From contig NC_066597.1 in assembly GCF_905475345.1 (NCBI RefSeq), positions 3,420,001 to 3,484,000 on the forward strand: a stretch of 64,000 bases of DNA. Reading direction: 5' to 3'. This DNA comes from Vespula vulgaris. Taxonomy: Eukaryota > Arthropoda > Insecta > Hymenoptera > Vespidae. The notes under the pieces are model-generated. The model did not search any database. It was given only the letters and a program-made list of their open reading frames with translations, and was not told the DNA's origin. Made by a program: the position numbers and the translations under genes. Shown here piece after piece: positions 1-14,221 of the stretch (the stretch's first letter is position 1; each line of letters begins with the position of its first letter).

Positions 1-121
1 ATCATTCTCATTCTGTCTACATATGATAAAAAATAAAATGATTAAACAGAAATCATAAGACATTACGTATTTGCATATATAAGATAAAGATAGAAAGAGT
101 AAGATAATTAGATAAATAGAG

Positions 122-152
<31 letters not shown>

Positions 153-241
153 ATACAAATATTTCTACATCTCTTACATCATCTATCTTCGTCTAATCTT
201 CTTCAAAACAGTAAGGAATATAAATATGTAATAATACAGAT

Positions 242-283
<42 letters not shown>

Positions 284-2333
284 TGCATTATAATTGATAA
301 AGAAACGATTGATAAAGAACCTATTATAAATAACTTTCATACGTATCTACCTATACATAGAATCATTTTATTAAATCTTAATACCGGCAATAATTATTTA
401 TATACATATTATTAGAGAAGATATAATGATTTATTAAACATCTGACTTTATATATCTTTACGTACATACACATAAACGCGTATATATATATATATATATG
501 TACGAATGAATGAGTGAGTAAGTGATAGAAAGAGAAACAAGTAGATAAATAAATAGATACATAGATACATAGATAGATAGATACACACAGATATATAGAG
601 ATAGAGATAGAGAAAGAGAGAGTGAGATAGAAACAGACGGAGACACAGAGATAGAGATAGAGATACAGAGACATAGACATAGACATAGACATAGACAGAG
701 ACAGAGACAGTGCACGTATTTCTGCACGCTGTGAGACTAAATGCAGCGTTTCCAATTACCCGAACTGCACATCGTACGAGATATATACACACAGATAATA
801 CACACATATATACACACACACACGTACACATTCATACATATATGGATATATAGAAGCATACTACTAAAGAATCCCGCGGAGAGTTTAGCAAAGTCCAATG
901 AGTTCATTGACCTTACGCGAAAATGGATAAGACGACCGAGCGAGCGAGCGAGCGAGAGTGCCTAAGGGTCCTCTCTCCACCCTTCTCCCTTCTTATCCTC
1001 TCTTTGTCGTTAACTCCCCTCCCCCTCTTTAACAATACACCCCCTACGCATCTACCCAGTGAGAATGTAATCGTCCATTCAATCCTATATTATATTCTCA
1101 ATATCATTCAATATCATTCCTTCGATTTTTAATTCACTGCTTCTTCGAGTCGAATGGAAAAAAGAAAAATTAAAAAAGAAAGAAAGAAATTGATAATGAA
1201 AAATTCGTTCGAGATTTTAGTATCGATAACGTTCGAATAAAATTTGATTAGCTCGAGATGATCGAAATTTAATGATCTATATTTTTAATGATACGAAAAG
1301 TGATCGTCATATAGGAACAGTCATGGAGATTGATTGTTGTATCGATCGTAATAATAATTTTGTTCGTTTCATTAATAAATATGTATGTATGTGCGTGTGT
1401 GTGTGTGTAGATTAATTAAAGATTAATTAAATATCGTTTATAAAATTATCATCACGATTAATTCGTTCGGTCTGCGTAACCAATCTCGTAATAAAATAAT
1501 AAAGAAATTATTTTCTTTCAATTGACAGTATTAAGAAAGGATTGATACTATAATATTTTAATCCTAATCATAATTTTATATGTCTATTTAATCGTTGAAC
1601 TAATAACGTATCTACTTCGTGATAACTACTGAATATCGATCGTGATATAAGTTTTCAAGGTTTAATACATTATACTATCGATATAGTATTCGAATAAATA
1701 AATCTCTTGCAAATGATGAAAAATAAAAGATTGTAGGAAAAATCAAAGATTATAATTCATAGAAAATATACACGTATGTATAATATATATACATACTCGC
1801 GTATATTCTTTTTGTACTCATATTTTACACGCACACAAAGCGAACGCACATATACGTTCCTATATATATATATATATATATAAAAAAGAAAAAAAGGAGA
1901 GAAATAAAAAATAAAAAAAAAAAACCCCTCGCCAGAATCGGAAATAGAGACAACGAGCTCTATAATAAGATAACTGGCCTTGTAATAAGATTACTCTCGG
2001 CAATGCATGATTCTACTGGCTCGTCAAGTCATCCTACGTAAGACAGGAAATAATCCTTTAATCGTTCTTTCCTCTTAAAGATTAAGAAAATGACGGACGG
2101 AGAAGGGAAGAGAGAGAAAGAGAAAGTTTAAAATAAAATAAAAGAGTGAACAAAAAATGAGAAAAGAAAAGAAACGAGATAGCAAAAGCGTCGTCCCAAT
2201 TTTTATATTCTCTTTTTTTATCATAATCGTTCTCAAAGTCTGATTATCGTGGATGACGATAAAAACCTCTTTTGAAACTTCTTTTGAAAATCGAGTCAAA
2301 GTTCACTCGCAAAAGATTTAATTAGCATCATAG

Positions 2334-2357
2334 ATGATAATGACGATGATGATGATT

Positions 2358-2402
<45 letters not shown>
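2334..2402 (+). repeat. (GAT)n / (ATG)n microsatellite
   Basis: A trinucleotide tract of ATG/GAT units with few interruptions. On the plus strand it reads as a run of methionine codons, which creates a false ORF. Confidence 0.9.
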
Positions 2403-2405
<3 letters not shown>

Positions 2406-3052
2406 GATAGTGATGAAAAGGGACGAGAAGGGAAGATCGCGATTCGAAGTCGACTTATTCGTCGACGTAGAAAAATAACTGGATTTCGCATGACTCAGCT
2501 TGCTTACGCACGTCTATTAACGTTTGCTTATAGCAGTAAATGAGTTTGAGTATAGAGTAATTGTAGGTAATGGCCTCGTAACCAAAAATAAAAACTGGAA
2601 AAAAAGAGAGAGAGATTAAAAGAGAAAAAAATCATTTCAAGATCTTACAAAAGAGATCTTTTCTCTCTCCCTCTTCTCTTTAAAATTGTTGACTTTCGAA
2701 TCATCTAATTTCTTCGTTTTTGTATATATATATATATATTTCTTCATTTTTATTTCATTTTTTATTTCATATGAATGACTTTTCGTAGATACGTAGATAA
2801 TTATTCGTTTTTCTTCGATATTCGTTTGGTTGAAAATAAAATCGAAATTGATAGATATTGGATCTATTGTTTTTATCGATTATCAATAGATACTTATTTA
2901 CGAGATGGTTGACAAATTTTTCTACGTCGTTGTGATTGTTAGAAATTAGATGACTTCGGTTCTTACGTATGTTTCTCCTTCTCGTAACCTCGTCGAAGAA
3001 AGATATATTGTCGTGTTGCGAAAGAGAGATCGACTGTTTCCTAGCTTTTGTC

Positions 3053-3057
<5 letters not shown>

Positions 3058-3106
<49 letters not shown>

Positions 3107-3107
3107 A

Positions 3108-3143
<36 letters not shown>

Positions 3144-3175
3144 TGTATGTATGTATGTATGTATGTATGTATGTA
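3058..3175 (+). repeat. Compound (TA)n-(TATG)n microsatellite
   Basis: About 42 bp of TA dinucleotides pass into an uninterrupted run of GTAT tetranucleotides of about 60 bp. Compound repeats of this kind arise by point mutation followed by slippage. Confidence 0.9.
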
Positions 3176-4286
3176 TACACGTACATGCATTCAAAGTGGT
3201 CCATATAAAAGTTTTACGTACAATTTCGACAAAAGTCGATTGGAATATTTTATTTCGTTTTATTTTATTTTCTTTTATTTTTTATTCTTTTTTTTCTTTT
3301 ACTATTTTTTATTCATATATATATATATATATATTTACTTATTAATCGACACAATGTTTATAAGTAAAATTTGATAACCTTAGATAAGATATATTAGTAA
3401 ATATAAAATCATTAATTCCTTTTTTCATACGTTCGAATTAATACCTCCAACTTTAATACAGATACAGTATAACGTTTTATGTGAAAGTGTTATATATATG
3501 GATAGGTGTACATGTATAATAAATTTCTTCTCTGCAGAGACATTAATTGGACAAGAAAAGTCGTTACTCTCTAAACGGTAATTTATGTAAATAGGAGAGA
3601 AAGAAAAAAGAAAGAAAGAAAGAGAGACAGGCGAACGCACAAAACTAACAACTTTTCTTTTGATTTTTTTTTCTTTTTCTTTTTTTTTCTTCTTTTCAGA
3701 AGACGAAGTATATAATAAAAAAAAAAAAAAAAAAAAAATATGTCGTAGTACTAACAACACACATACACATGGACATACACACGAACACGAAAAGATCCTC
3801 TATTCGTACGCTCGTTACACTCTTATTACACACACACACACAGACACACAAAACTATTCTTGCGAATTTACGTTAGACATAGTGTGTAACGAGCGCTTCT
3901 TTCGTTTCGTCGCACTTATGTTAGTCGTAGACGACACGAAACTACGAGCCAACGATATACAGCTGAGTTTTTTCTATTTTTTTTTCTTTTTTTTTTTTTT
4001 TTTTTTTTTTTTTCGTAATACCCGTTCTCTCTACCCAGTCGTGTATATACTTACTTATGTACGTAGACGAATAGAATCCAGAGAGGACGAGAAGGAAATA
4101 GTAGAAGAAGAAGAAGAAGTAAAAGTACAAGTAGAAGAAAAAAAAGAGGATAGAAAGGCTAGCGCACAAAACTCTGCTGTCATTGCGTCTGGCATGAGGA
4201 TAATTAAACATTGATTTTCTACGAGCTTTCTTCCTTTTACTAACCTTCCTCTTTCCCACCCCTATCCATTCCTCACCCTTTACTAT

Positions 4287-4287
4287 T

Positions 4288-4323
<36 letters not shown>

Positions 4324-4335
4324 TTTTTCTTTCTC
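4287..4335 (+). repeat. (TTTC)n microsatellite
   Basis: A tetranucleotide CTTT tract inside a longer pyrimidine-rich stretch that runs to about 4370. Confidence 0.85.
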
Positions 4336-5342
4336 TTTCTCTCTGTTTCTTTCTGTTTTTTTTTTCTTTCTGTCTCGACATTCTTTTTATTTAGATCTCT
4401 CTCGTGATAAAGTAGTTTGCTTTTCGATTAAATCGAACTATCTATCATTTCTATACATCAGTTCTTTCGATTTGTTGATGAACAAAAATTAAGTTTGTTT
4501 CAGACGATTCCTCGAAGATAATTGTTCTCTTTTTGGTTGATGTAATAAGAAAATGTGTATACGTGTATGTGTGTGAAATATATCTAAACAAGTATTTTTA
4601 TATAAATACTTAGTATATTAGTATATTAGAAAAAATATTTTTATACTTTGATATATTACTTAACAATATTTAATATATCGATATGTTACAATTTCAATAA
4701 TTGTATGTTATAATGAATTGTTAATATTATCGAACATTATAATTATATATTACATGAATAATTGATATATTACAATTTGAATCGATATATCAGTACATAA
4801 TTAAGAAGCAAAAAAAAAATGTATATATATAAAAATATTTTTTCTTTAGATCTACCTATCTATCCTTCCGTCTCTCTAAAACAAAATAAAAAGAAAAAAA
4901 AAAAAGAAAAAAGAAAACGATACAAATCTGTCTAAAAAAAAAGAAAAGAAAAAAAAAGGTAATATATCTCCGTGAATTAATAAATCATATTTATTATCGT
5001 ATTACAAAATACTCACAGAGACACATACTGACAATCTTTTTTATTCAAATAAAATAATTAAATCCTGTACATAAAAGAGACAATATAATGATCATCGGAA
5101 AAAAGAAATTCTATATTTCAAATCCTCGATCTAACAATTCGTAATATAAAAATCGTCATTAAAAAAAAAAAAAAAGAAAAAAAAACGAGAGGAAGAAAGA
5201 AAAAATAAAAAAGATTTATCGATATCGATAGTGAAGAGTCATCGTACTCTCGATCGAACTTATATATACACCGTAGTTTTATTTATATGCAGTACGATAT
5301 ATCTCCATCGAAATCGACCGATCGACATTTGAATTTCCACAC

Positions 5343-5391
<49 letters not shown>

Positions 5392-6101
5392 ATCGTTTGT
5401 AAAACTGAGAATGGACTCAACGACAGCATAACGCGTGGCCTTTGCTTGACTTTCACCGTTTCGAGGCACTCGCCTCGATCGATTTTTTCGATCCTGACTC
5501 TGGTAAAGTCGAGAAATGTCACGGCTGTGCAAATCTTGACCGAGCTGCTATCTCTGTCTCTCTTAGTCTATTTACTATCACTTTTTCTATCTCTATTTCT
5601 TTGCGACAACTTCGAAACTCCTTTAACCCGAGTCTCATATACGAACAATATATTACTCGATATTTAGTAGTTTATATAATTTTTTGTTTTTAACTTCTGT
5701 ATATATACATATATACAGGAGTGTATAATCGAATATAATATATTAGTAATATGTCAATAAATGTATTAATTTATCTATGTCGAAATATTTTTTTTTTAAT
5801 CGATTTTTAATCTATCTATCTTTTTATATTTTTAATATACATACATACGTACATACATACATATATATATATGTATGTAAATATATATTATATACTCGTA
5901 ATTATTATAATAATATTATACGTTAGTCTATCTTAATAATCTACACAGTTATCATTTATCAAATGTGCATAAAAAAGAAAACCAATTCTTATCGATAGGA
6001 AAAGTTTTCGTAAGATGTTGCAATAAATAATTAATGATAATTAAACGAATTACGAAAGATAATTGGAAAGCAATTGTCGTGATTCGAGGAGTAATTAATT
6101 A

Positions 6102-6132
<31 letters not shown>

Positions 6133-6338
6133 CGTCGTCGTTGTCGTTTTATAAAATAGTCGTATCGATCGTTGACAAATTTTCAAAGTGTTAACAACTA
6201 TATATTTACGACGATTAACGATAATCAATAATAATTAACAAGACAAATGATACTTTTGAAAATAATCAATCTCTTTTTTTATTTGTTATAACAGATAAAT
6301 ACATATTCAATAACGAAGACAATTGGAAAAGAATAGTC

Positions 6339-6533
6339 ATGATTCGAATAAACGAAGACGAAGACGAAGACGAAGACAGAGACGACAATGAGATAAGATC
6401 GATGATGATCCGTGACGGAAGTTCGAAGCACGATGTCGATTCATCGACTTCCGATTCATTTGAAAGTCTCTCCGTGAAGGATTGCATTTATCGAGGGGAA
6501 GGAAATGCTAACATCGTTGTCTCTCTACCACAT
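6339..6533 (+). CDS. IPPK: IPPK coding exon 1 (nucleotide-binding loop)
   Basis: It ends in CIYRGEGNANIVVSLPH followed by a perfect GTAAGT donor at 6534, phase 0. This matches the N-terminal glycine loop of IPPK proteins, which in human reads YHGEGNKSLVV near the start. Upstream lies an acidic stretch (EDEDEDED) encoded by a GAAGAC repeat. The start is uncertain: ATG at 6339 is the first in the open frame, but ATGs 21-22 codons later also fit. The frame also stays open upstream to a good acceptor (pyrimidine tract then CAG at 6292-6294), so a noncoding or coding exon further 5' is possible. Confidence 0.75.
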
Positions 6534-7779
6534 GTAAGTACATACAATATTATATAAATTTCTTCTTCTTCTTCTTCTTCTCCTTTTTTTTTGTGCTCAA
6601 TATAATTTAATTTAATCTGATTTAATTTAATTTGTTTTTAAAATATGACACGAGGTGAGTTTCGAAAAAAAGAGAAAAAAAAACAAACGAACCGAAAAAG
6701 AGAAAGAAAATTAAAGAAAAAAAAAATCTATTTTTTGAACTGCCAAGAAAGTTAAACTAGATTTTGAAATGATTATAGCATACATAACGAGTACAATCAC
6801 GTGAAATTACTACGTCGGATTTATATCTGTATGTAATAAAAAAATAATTAAACGTATCAAGAATCATGTCAGTCAAGTAACTATGACATTTGAATCGTTG
6901 GATCAGACGTAAGAAAATGATATATAAGAATGATGAATAGTCCGTAAAAAAAAATCTAACGTAAGTTCGTCCGATCGTTTGAAAAATTTTGCATGCCTTT
7001 CTCTCTATTTTTTTTTCTTTTTCTTTTTCTTTTTATTTTTCACTTTTCTTTAACACTAATAAAAATTTCATGAATGAAACACACGCCTTCCTTCTTAAAG
7101 TGAAAAATAATAAGAAGGAAATAAAAAGAAAGCTATGAATTTTTCGAATTGTTTTAATATTTCGTAAACAACGTTCAAAAATATACATTCGTTGATTAGA
7201 AGAATGTTGTCAGTTAACGTTGAAGAATCGATTAGAATTAATTCGATAAGGTGAGACAATCGTTCGTTACGACAATTTGTACCTACGATACATAGCCTTG
7301 TAAATTCAATTATCCTTGAAAAGTAATTTGGTATTTCCTAATGATAAAAGTGATTTGAATTTCCGAGTCCATTCTATTAATATTAAAAGAAATTTTCTGT
7401 GAGCCTCGTGACTTTCTAATCGTTTCTTGTCATCGTCGACATCGCGTTGTCGTCATCGTCGTCAACGTCATCCGTATGATTCCTTCGAAACTTTCTATTT
7501 TTCCATATATTTCTAATTTTGTTTTACATATTTGCTTTACACACGTATTATACATATGTGTATATATATATGTACATATATATATATGTATCATCATTTT
7601 TCGATATAAACATACATTTACGAAGAAATAAATTCCTCAAGATTCTATATATAATAAATTCATAGTTATCTAGAAAATTTACAAATTTCTTTACAATTAC
7701 TTTCTAAAACTATCGATTACAAAATTTGATCGTGACTATCGTAACACCGTAATAAGCGATCTTTCGCGATGATATTACT

Positions 7780-7828
<49 letters not shown>

Positions 7829-8320
7829 GTAATGATAAAAAAAGAAACAATGAAGAAAAAGAAATGTGAGAAGAATTTGCAAATTTTCTTTTTCCCTTTT
7901 GTAACAAACTACTGTCGATTTTTACAAATTCATTCGAAATACTATTTATCCCTCACGACTTTGTCGATCGTTGAAACGTAATCATCATATTATTCAGTCA
8001 TCAGAAATTATTCTTTACAATGATTGAAAAAATTCTTTGCAGTGATAAAAAAAATCAAGGAGAAAAAGAAAATGTAGGAAGTTCTCAAATTTTCGTTTTG
8101 TACTTTTTCCTTTTTTTTTAATTTTTCTCCTACGATAAAAGAGAAAAATCAATCGTCCTTGCGAGTATAGCAAACTCGCAAAATTTTCCAGACACTCGAA
8201 GCTACTCGAAGTGCTTATCGTGAATACCGATAAGAAGAATACGCGTGCGCATGCTCGAGGAGAGAGAGAAAGAGAGATAGAAAGAGAAAGAGAGAGAGAG
8301 AGAGAGGTAGATAGATAGAA

Positions 8321-8351
<31 letters not shown>

Positions 8352-9672
8352 TATTTCGTGAGTGAATCGCCATTGTCATACCGGACAAGAATCCACTCTC
8401 GAAACGAAACGATATCTCGAGTACCTCCGGCTGGTTCTAAGGAAGAAAACACGACTCATAAATTAACGATGAAGTGGAAAAGAGAGAGAGACTCTAACGA
8501 CGTCGTAAATGGGTGGGGAACTTATAATAGGATGGAGACTCGACAAAGCGACCGCAGAGAAGCGAGAAAAATGAAGTGGAAGCTACCGAGTTTATCCGGT
8601 ACTTTGTCTCTTAAAAACAAAAAAAAGAATATATATATGTGTGTGTACGTATGTATGGATACGTGTGTGTATCAATGTAAAAAGGAAAGGAATAATAAAC
8701 AAATAAAAAGTAAAGAAAAGTTTTTCTAACGAGAGGGTTCGTGAAATTTCATGTTCCTCGTTCAAGTTGTTTTTTGATTTGAAGAAAAAATTCATGTATC
8801 ATTATTGTAATGAATTTATTATAATAATTAGTAATGGTAATAGATTTATTATAATTTATATAATTATTGCAAAATGAATATTTATGTATGGATATATATA
8901 TATGTAATTTATGTATATATAATTATGTATATAGGATGGAATATTTGAATAGGAATGTCTTAATATCTTATATTGTTTATAATTAAAAAAGAAATATTAC
9001 GTTACTCGTTTTTTCTAAAATTATATATGATTCCATTAAAAAAAAAAAAAAAAAAAAATAGAATACTATTATTATATAAACCAAGACATATCTATTAAAA
9101 AAAAAAAAAGAAAAAAAAAGAAAAAGAAAGCCATACTTTTTTATTCGAAATTTTATTTATTCGAAAATGATAACACTTCATTGAAAAAAAAATCTTTATC
9201 GTATAAACCGAGATACCTATTACAGTGATCCGTAATAATTATTTATAAATAGATAAATACATACCTATATATATATAAAGATATGTATACATACACAAAC
9301 GCACACGCACATATATACATATATAGACATACATACGTACACTCTCTCAATAGACGATAGAAATACTCTTTCGTATAATAACTTTTTCTTTTCGATATAG
9401 AAATATCGATTGATTCGATAATTATAACAAAACGTACGGAATGGTCGGAAACTTTCAATAAAAAAGAAAGCAAGAAAGAACAAAAAAAGAAGAAACGAAA
9501 AAGAAAAAGAAAAAAAATTCTAACTGAATAGAGTCGCGTGCCGATATCATCTCGTACATTGGAAAGCAATTTACTGTTGGACGTTTTAATAATGAAAAAA
9601 GGAAAAGAGAGTTAAATAAAAATAAAAAAAAAAAGAAAGAGAGAGTTAAAAAAGCGATGATAAAAATAAAGA

Positions 9673-9714
<42 letters not shown>

Positions 9715-10243
9715 AAAAAGGAAAAAGAAAAAAATTAAAAGAAATAAAATAGAGAGAAGGAGAAAGAGAGAAGACAGGCGTCACATCCAACAACGTATAC
9801 GTTTTTTTCCATGAATTAAAGAAGTCATAGTGTATATAATAGTAATAGACCGTCGTTCGCATAAATGAACTCGCTTCTTTTATACCCAACAATAATGGAT
9901 AACGTGACCTTCGCTCTCCGTTGGACACTCCTTTCGACCTAATAGATGATCAACGTAAAACCACGAGACGTACATACGAAGAAAACATACGTACTTACAT
10001 ACGTACATACATACACATACGTATGTAACTATATACATTAAATACACGTAATATCATAGTACACGTTTTCCAAGTAAAAAAGATCATGCGTCCTCACTTA
10101 TCGAGATATCAATCATAAGAATCTTTTGATTGATTTTCTCCTTGGCATTCTACTCCTTTTCTTCTTCTTTTTTTTCTTTTTTTTTTTTTTACTTTATTCA
10201 TCTCGTACGTCGATTTATTCGCATAATTCATTGAACGTAACCA

Positions 10244-10278
<35 letters not shown>

Positions 10279-10736
10279 CAAATGAAAAAAAAATATATTT
10301 AGATTCTGTCTTTTATATTTTCGAATGAAGATCATACGTTTTTTCAATTATCGAAATATCGAACGTATCGATAGTGTCTCTTGATTGAATTTTACTCTTT
10401 CGATTATTTGCTTCTTTTCTTTTCTTATCTTATCTTATCTTTTCTTTTCTTGTCATTTTCTCTTTTCTCTTTTCTATTTTCCTCTTATTTCATATTAACC
10501 TCCTTAATTGCATTTACTTAGGAAATAATTCATCATGTCTAAGAAATGTTTGTATTCAAATTCGAAGAACTTTTTATTCATACATTTTAAATACCTTGGC
10601 TTTCGTATTTTTTCAGATCGATAAATGATTAAGATAATAATGTATAATATATGTATAATAATATATATGTTTTTATAACGAATCGATATTGCTTATCTTT
10701 CTTTCTCGATTTTACTAATGAAAGAAGGAAAAAAAG

Positions 10737-10825
<89 letters not shown>

Positions 10826-11187
10826 AAACGATTGTACGATTTTTTTCATTTTAATGGACTAACATAAACGTGTCGCAAAAATTAACATTTCATGGCTATA
10901 CGTATTGCATATATATATATATATACTTACATACGTATAAATACATATAAATATTTTGTTGAGAAAAATTGATAACGTAGCAATACTAATCAAAAAAAAA
11001 AAAAAATAAATAAATGAATAAGTAAATAAATAAAAAATAAGAAATACAAATAAAAAATATATATGTTTCTTTAGATACGTTTCTTAATTTGAAATATAAA
11101 AGTTGAATAGTACGTGCAAAGTTGTATTCGATTTCCTCGTTATTACGTCAATGTGATAATTCAATCAGGAAAAAATGAAATTATTAG

Positions 11188-11232
<45 letters not shown>

Positions 11233-12402
11233 AAAATACGTTTGTATGTATTTAAGTTCGTTGATTTTTTCCCCGTTTAAATAAGTGGTTAGTCGTTCAT
11301 ATTCGATCTCCGATGCACATTGATTTGTGTTCTAAGAAATCAATTTTTTCATATTACATTTTGTCAGCGATAGTACAATATCGGATGCACTGATTTGTGT
11401 GTGTGTGTGTGTTTGTGTATGTATGTGTTTTAATGTAATACGTGTGGTAACAGCAGTATTGACCGAAGTGTGTTGACGCATCACAGATTTTATCGAAGAG
11501 ATCGATGATAATAATTGCACGGCTCTGCATTTTCTACGAACTACGTCGATAATACTTGTGTGTGTATACCTGTTCTGTATTTTTGTAGATATATGTGTAT
11601 GTGTGTATGTGTGTGTGATCGCGTTTTATCGAGACACTATCTATGAGCACAATGATTTTAATCGACAATGCGACCATCGACCTTTTGAAAAATGATCTCA
11701 TCGATCTTCATTAATATATTCACATTTATAAATTTTCAATTATCGTTTATATATATATGTACATATGTATATATGTATGTATGTATGTATGTATGTAATG
11801 ACTTTTATTGAAGGATTTGTAATGGATAAATTAATGTTTATAGTCTTATATAATTTTCCTTTTTTCTCTTTTTTCTTTTTTATAAGAATTAACAAACAAG
11901 ATCGATCAGAGCTTCTTCCTTTACTGCTATATCTCAGTATTATTTATTTATTATTATAATGAATATTAAGTATGAAACTATATCGTTGAATTTATAATTT
12001 GAAGGGAAAAAAAAAAAAAGGAAAAATAAGAAACGTATGAAAATGCTACAGATTTCTTTCTTTTTTTTCTGTTGAAATAGATCTTTTTAACGTTATAGAT
12101 AACGAGATAAAAGGGCAGGGAAATTTGTAGCAAAAATTAGTGGGCTCGACTTTTTCTTTCTCTCTCTCTTTTTCCGATGCAAAAAGAAAAAAAATTGAAA
12201 TCGTGCGAAATTAATACGAGGACACAGCTGTTACGTAGACGTAACACGCTATATCATCGGATGAAATAATAATTAAAAAGAAAAAGAAGATAAAAAAAGA
12301 AAGAGAGAGAGAAAAAAAAATAAGAAATAGAAAAAGAAAAAAGTTCTTTTTTTGTTTTAGATCGGTGTAATACAACTTTTGCAATGTTACATTTAAACAA
12401 TC

Positions 12403-12450
<48 letters not shown>

Positions 12451-12714
12451 GTCGTTTATGTTTCGAGTCTGTATTATATGAACTTACTTTGTAAGTTGAG
12501 AGTTTGTCGAACTTATAACTAGACCAAAGGCCATGCGTGCCATAAAAAAGACTTTCGTAGTGACTCGTCTAAGTTGATGGCATGGGGTGCAATGACTGAA
12601 CTCGGAAATGTATCTATTTTATAGTGACTAGAAAATGTCACGCAGTATGAACGTAGGCGAAACGAACGAAATAAATTACAACATGACGTTCTGCTACGGA
12701 ATAAAATACATATA

Positions 12715-12750
<36 letters not shown>

Positions 12751-12811
12751 TGTACGTACGTATATATGCGTATAAGAATGTTGCATTTAAAATTCATCTC
12801 TATTTCTTTTT

Positions 12812-12847
<36 letters not shown>

Positions 12848-13809
12848 ATATTTTTATTATTATTTTGATAAAATCTGCTGGTAATTTATGAAAGTCGTTT
12901 AAATAAGAGATATGGAAAAACTTTGCTTATTATTTTATTATATATCTATATACTTTCTTTTATCGAATTATATTATAATAAAACACAAATAAAAAGAAAT
13001 ATATATATGTATATTTAATAATACATTATTACAATACAATTCAATATAACACAAAATAAAGAATTAACATATATATATATGATAGATCATTTTATAATAA
13101 TTACTTCAAATAAATGACTAATCGAAGAAACTCGTAACTACGTTAGAACTCTCCATAAAAATAATGTCCCATAGATATAAATGCGTATATGTCTTAGAAA
13201 CAAAAACAAGAAGAAGAAAAGGAAAACAAAAAAGAAAGAAAAGAAAAGAGAAAAAAGAAAAAGATAAATAAAAGAAAGAAAATCATTCTCGTTTGGATCT
13301 ATCTCTCTTATTCAAGGCGAAGATAATTGCAGGGAGTTAACTCTGTTAGATTACTTCCAGTTTAAACGATAGCTCATAAATCGCGACTCAATGTGAGCGA
13401 GTTGCTCGCGTTTGCGTGTTGGCCGTACCGTCACGATTGCAATTCTAATCGTCACGGTGAGTTTAGAGGTGGACTTAGAAAAGGAAGGAAGGAAGGAAGG
13501 AAAAGAGATAATACATTGAAAGAGAAACAGAGATCGATAGATAGATAAAGAGAGAGAGAGAGAGAGAGAGAAACTAATGTATAGGAGATTATTACCTGTC
13601 CTCCAACTGTCTTTCGAAAATCACCGGATACGAACCGGTGAATTCTCATAAATCAACTCGACAAAAGTAGGGAGACTCTCTTTACTCGCGAACATATATA
13701 AGTTCTCCCAACCCCACGAAGCTATGACCTAACGCAACATAGTGGCATTTCTAGATATGTAATACGTACGTATGTAGATTCATATATAAAACGAGACCTC
13801 ACTCAATAT

Positions 13810-13846
<37 letters not shown>

Positions 13847-14190
13847 GTGTGTGTGTGTGTTTCTTTTTTCTTTATTACTACTGTTCTCTTTCCATTCTTA
13901 TTATTCCCTTTTCTTTTTCCTCTCCTTTCTTTTATCTCCGCTTTCCTATATTAATCTCGTTTAAATGAAACAAAAAAGAAAAGAAGAAAAGAAAAGAAAA
14001 AAAAAGAAACGGAAAGAGAGAGAAAAAAAGTAGAGTAATTAAATACGAGGCTATCTAAATCTAATCAGTCGTAGATCGCGTGATGACGATCAAAAGGAAA
14101 ATTCTTCGTAAAAAGAACGAGAAAGAGAGAAAGAGAGAGAAGGGAAGAGGAAGACTAGAATCTACTTTTGTCGTGAATAGTGTGAAGCAT

Positions 14191-14221
<31 letters not shown>

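Larger units (their letters stand above)
1..6338. other. Upstream noncoding stretch rich in simple repeats
   Basis: I find no supportable coding exon here. The open frames are translations of (TA)n, (CA)n, (GA)n, poly-A/T and (GAT)n tracts. The IPPK promoter and any 5' untranslated exon probably lie in or left of this stretch: the splice acceptor ending at 6294 hints at an upstream exon, but I cannot place its donor. Confidence 0.6.

Noticed and set aside
378..831. Long minus-strand open frames rich in Ser, Leu, Tyr and Ile
   Set aside because: They are translations of GATA, GA and TA microsatellites in several frames at once, without any domain, splice logic or start context.
2334..2543. 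Open frame starting with a run of methionines
   Set aside because: Product of a (GAT)n microsatellite followed by random sequence.
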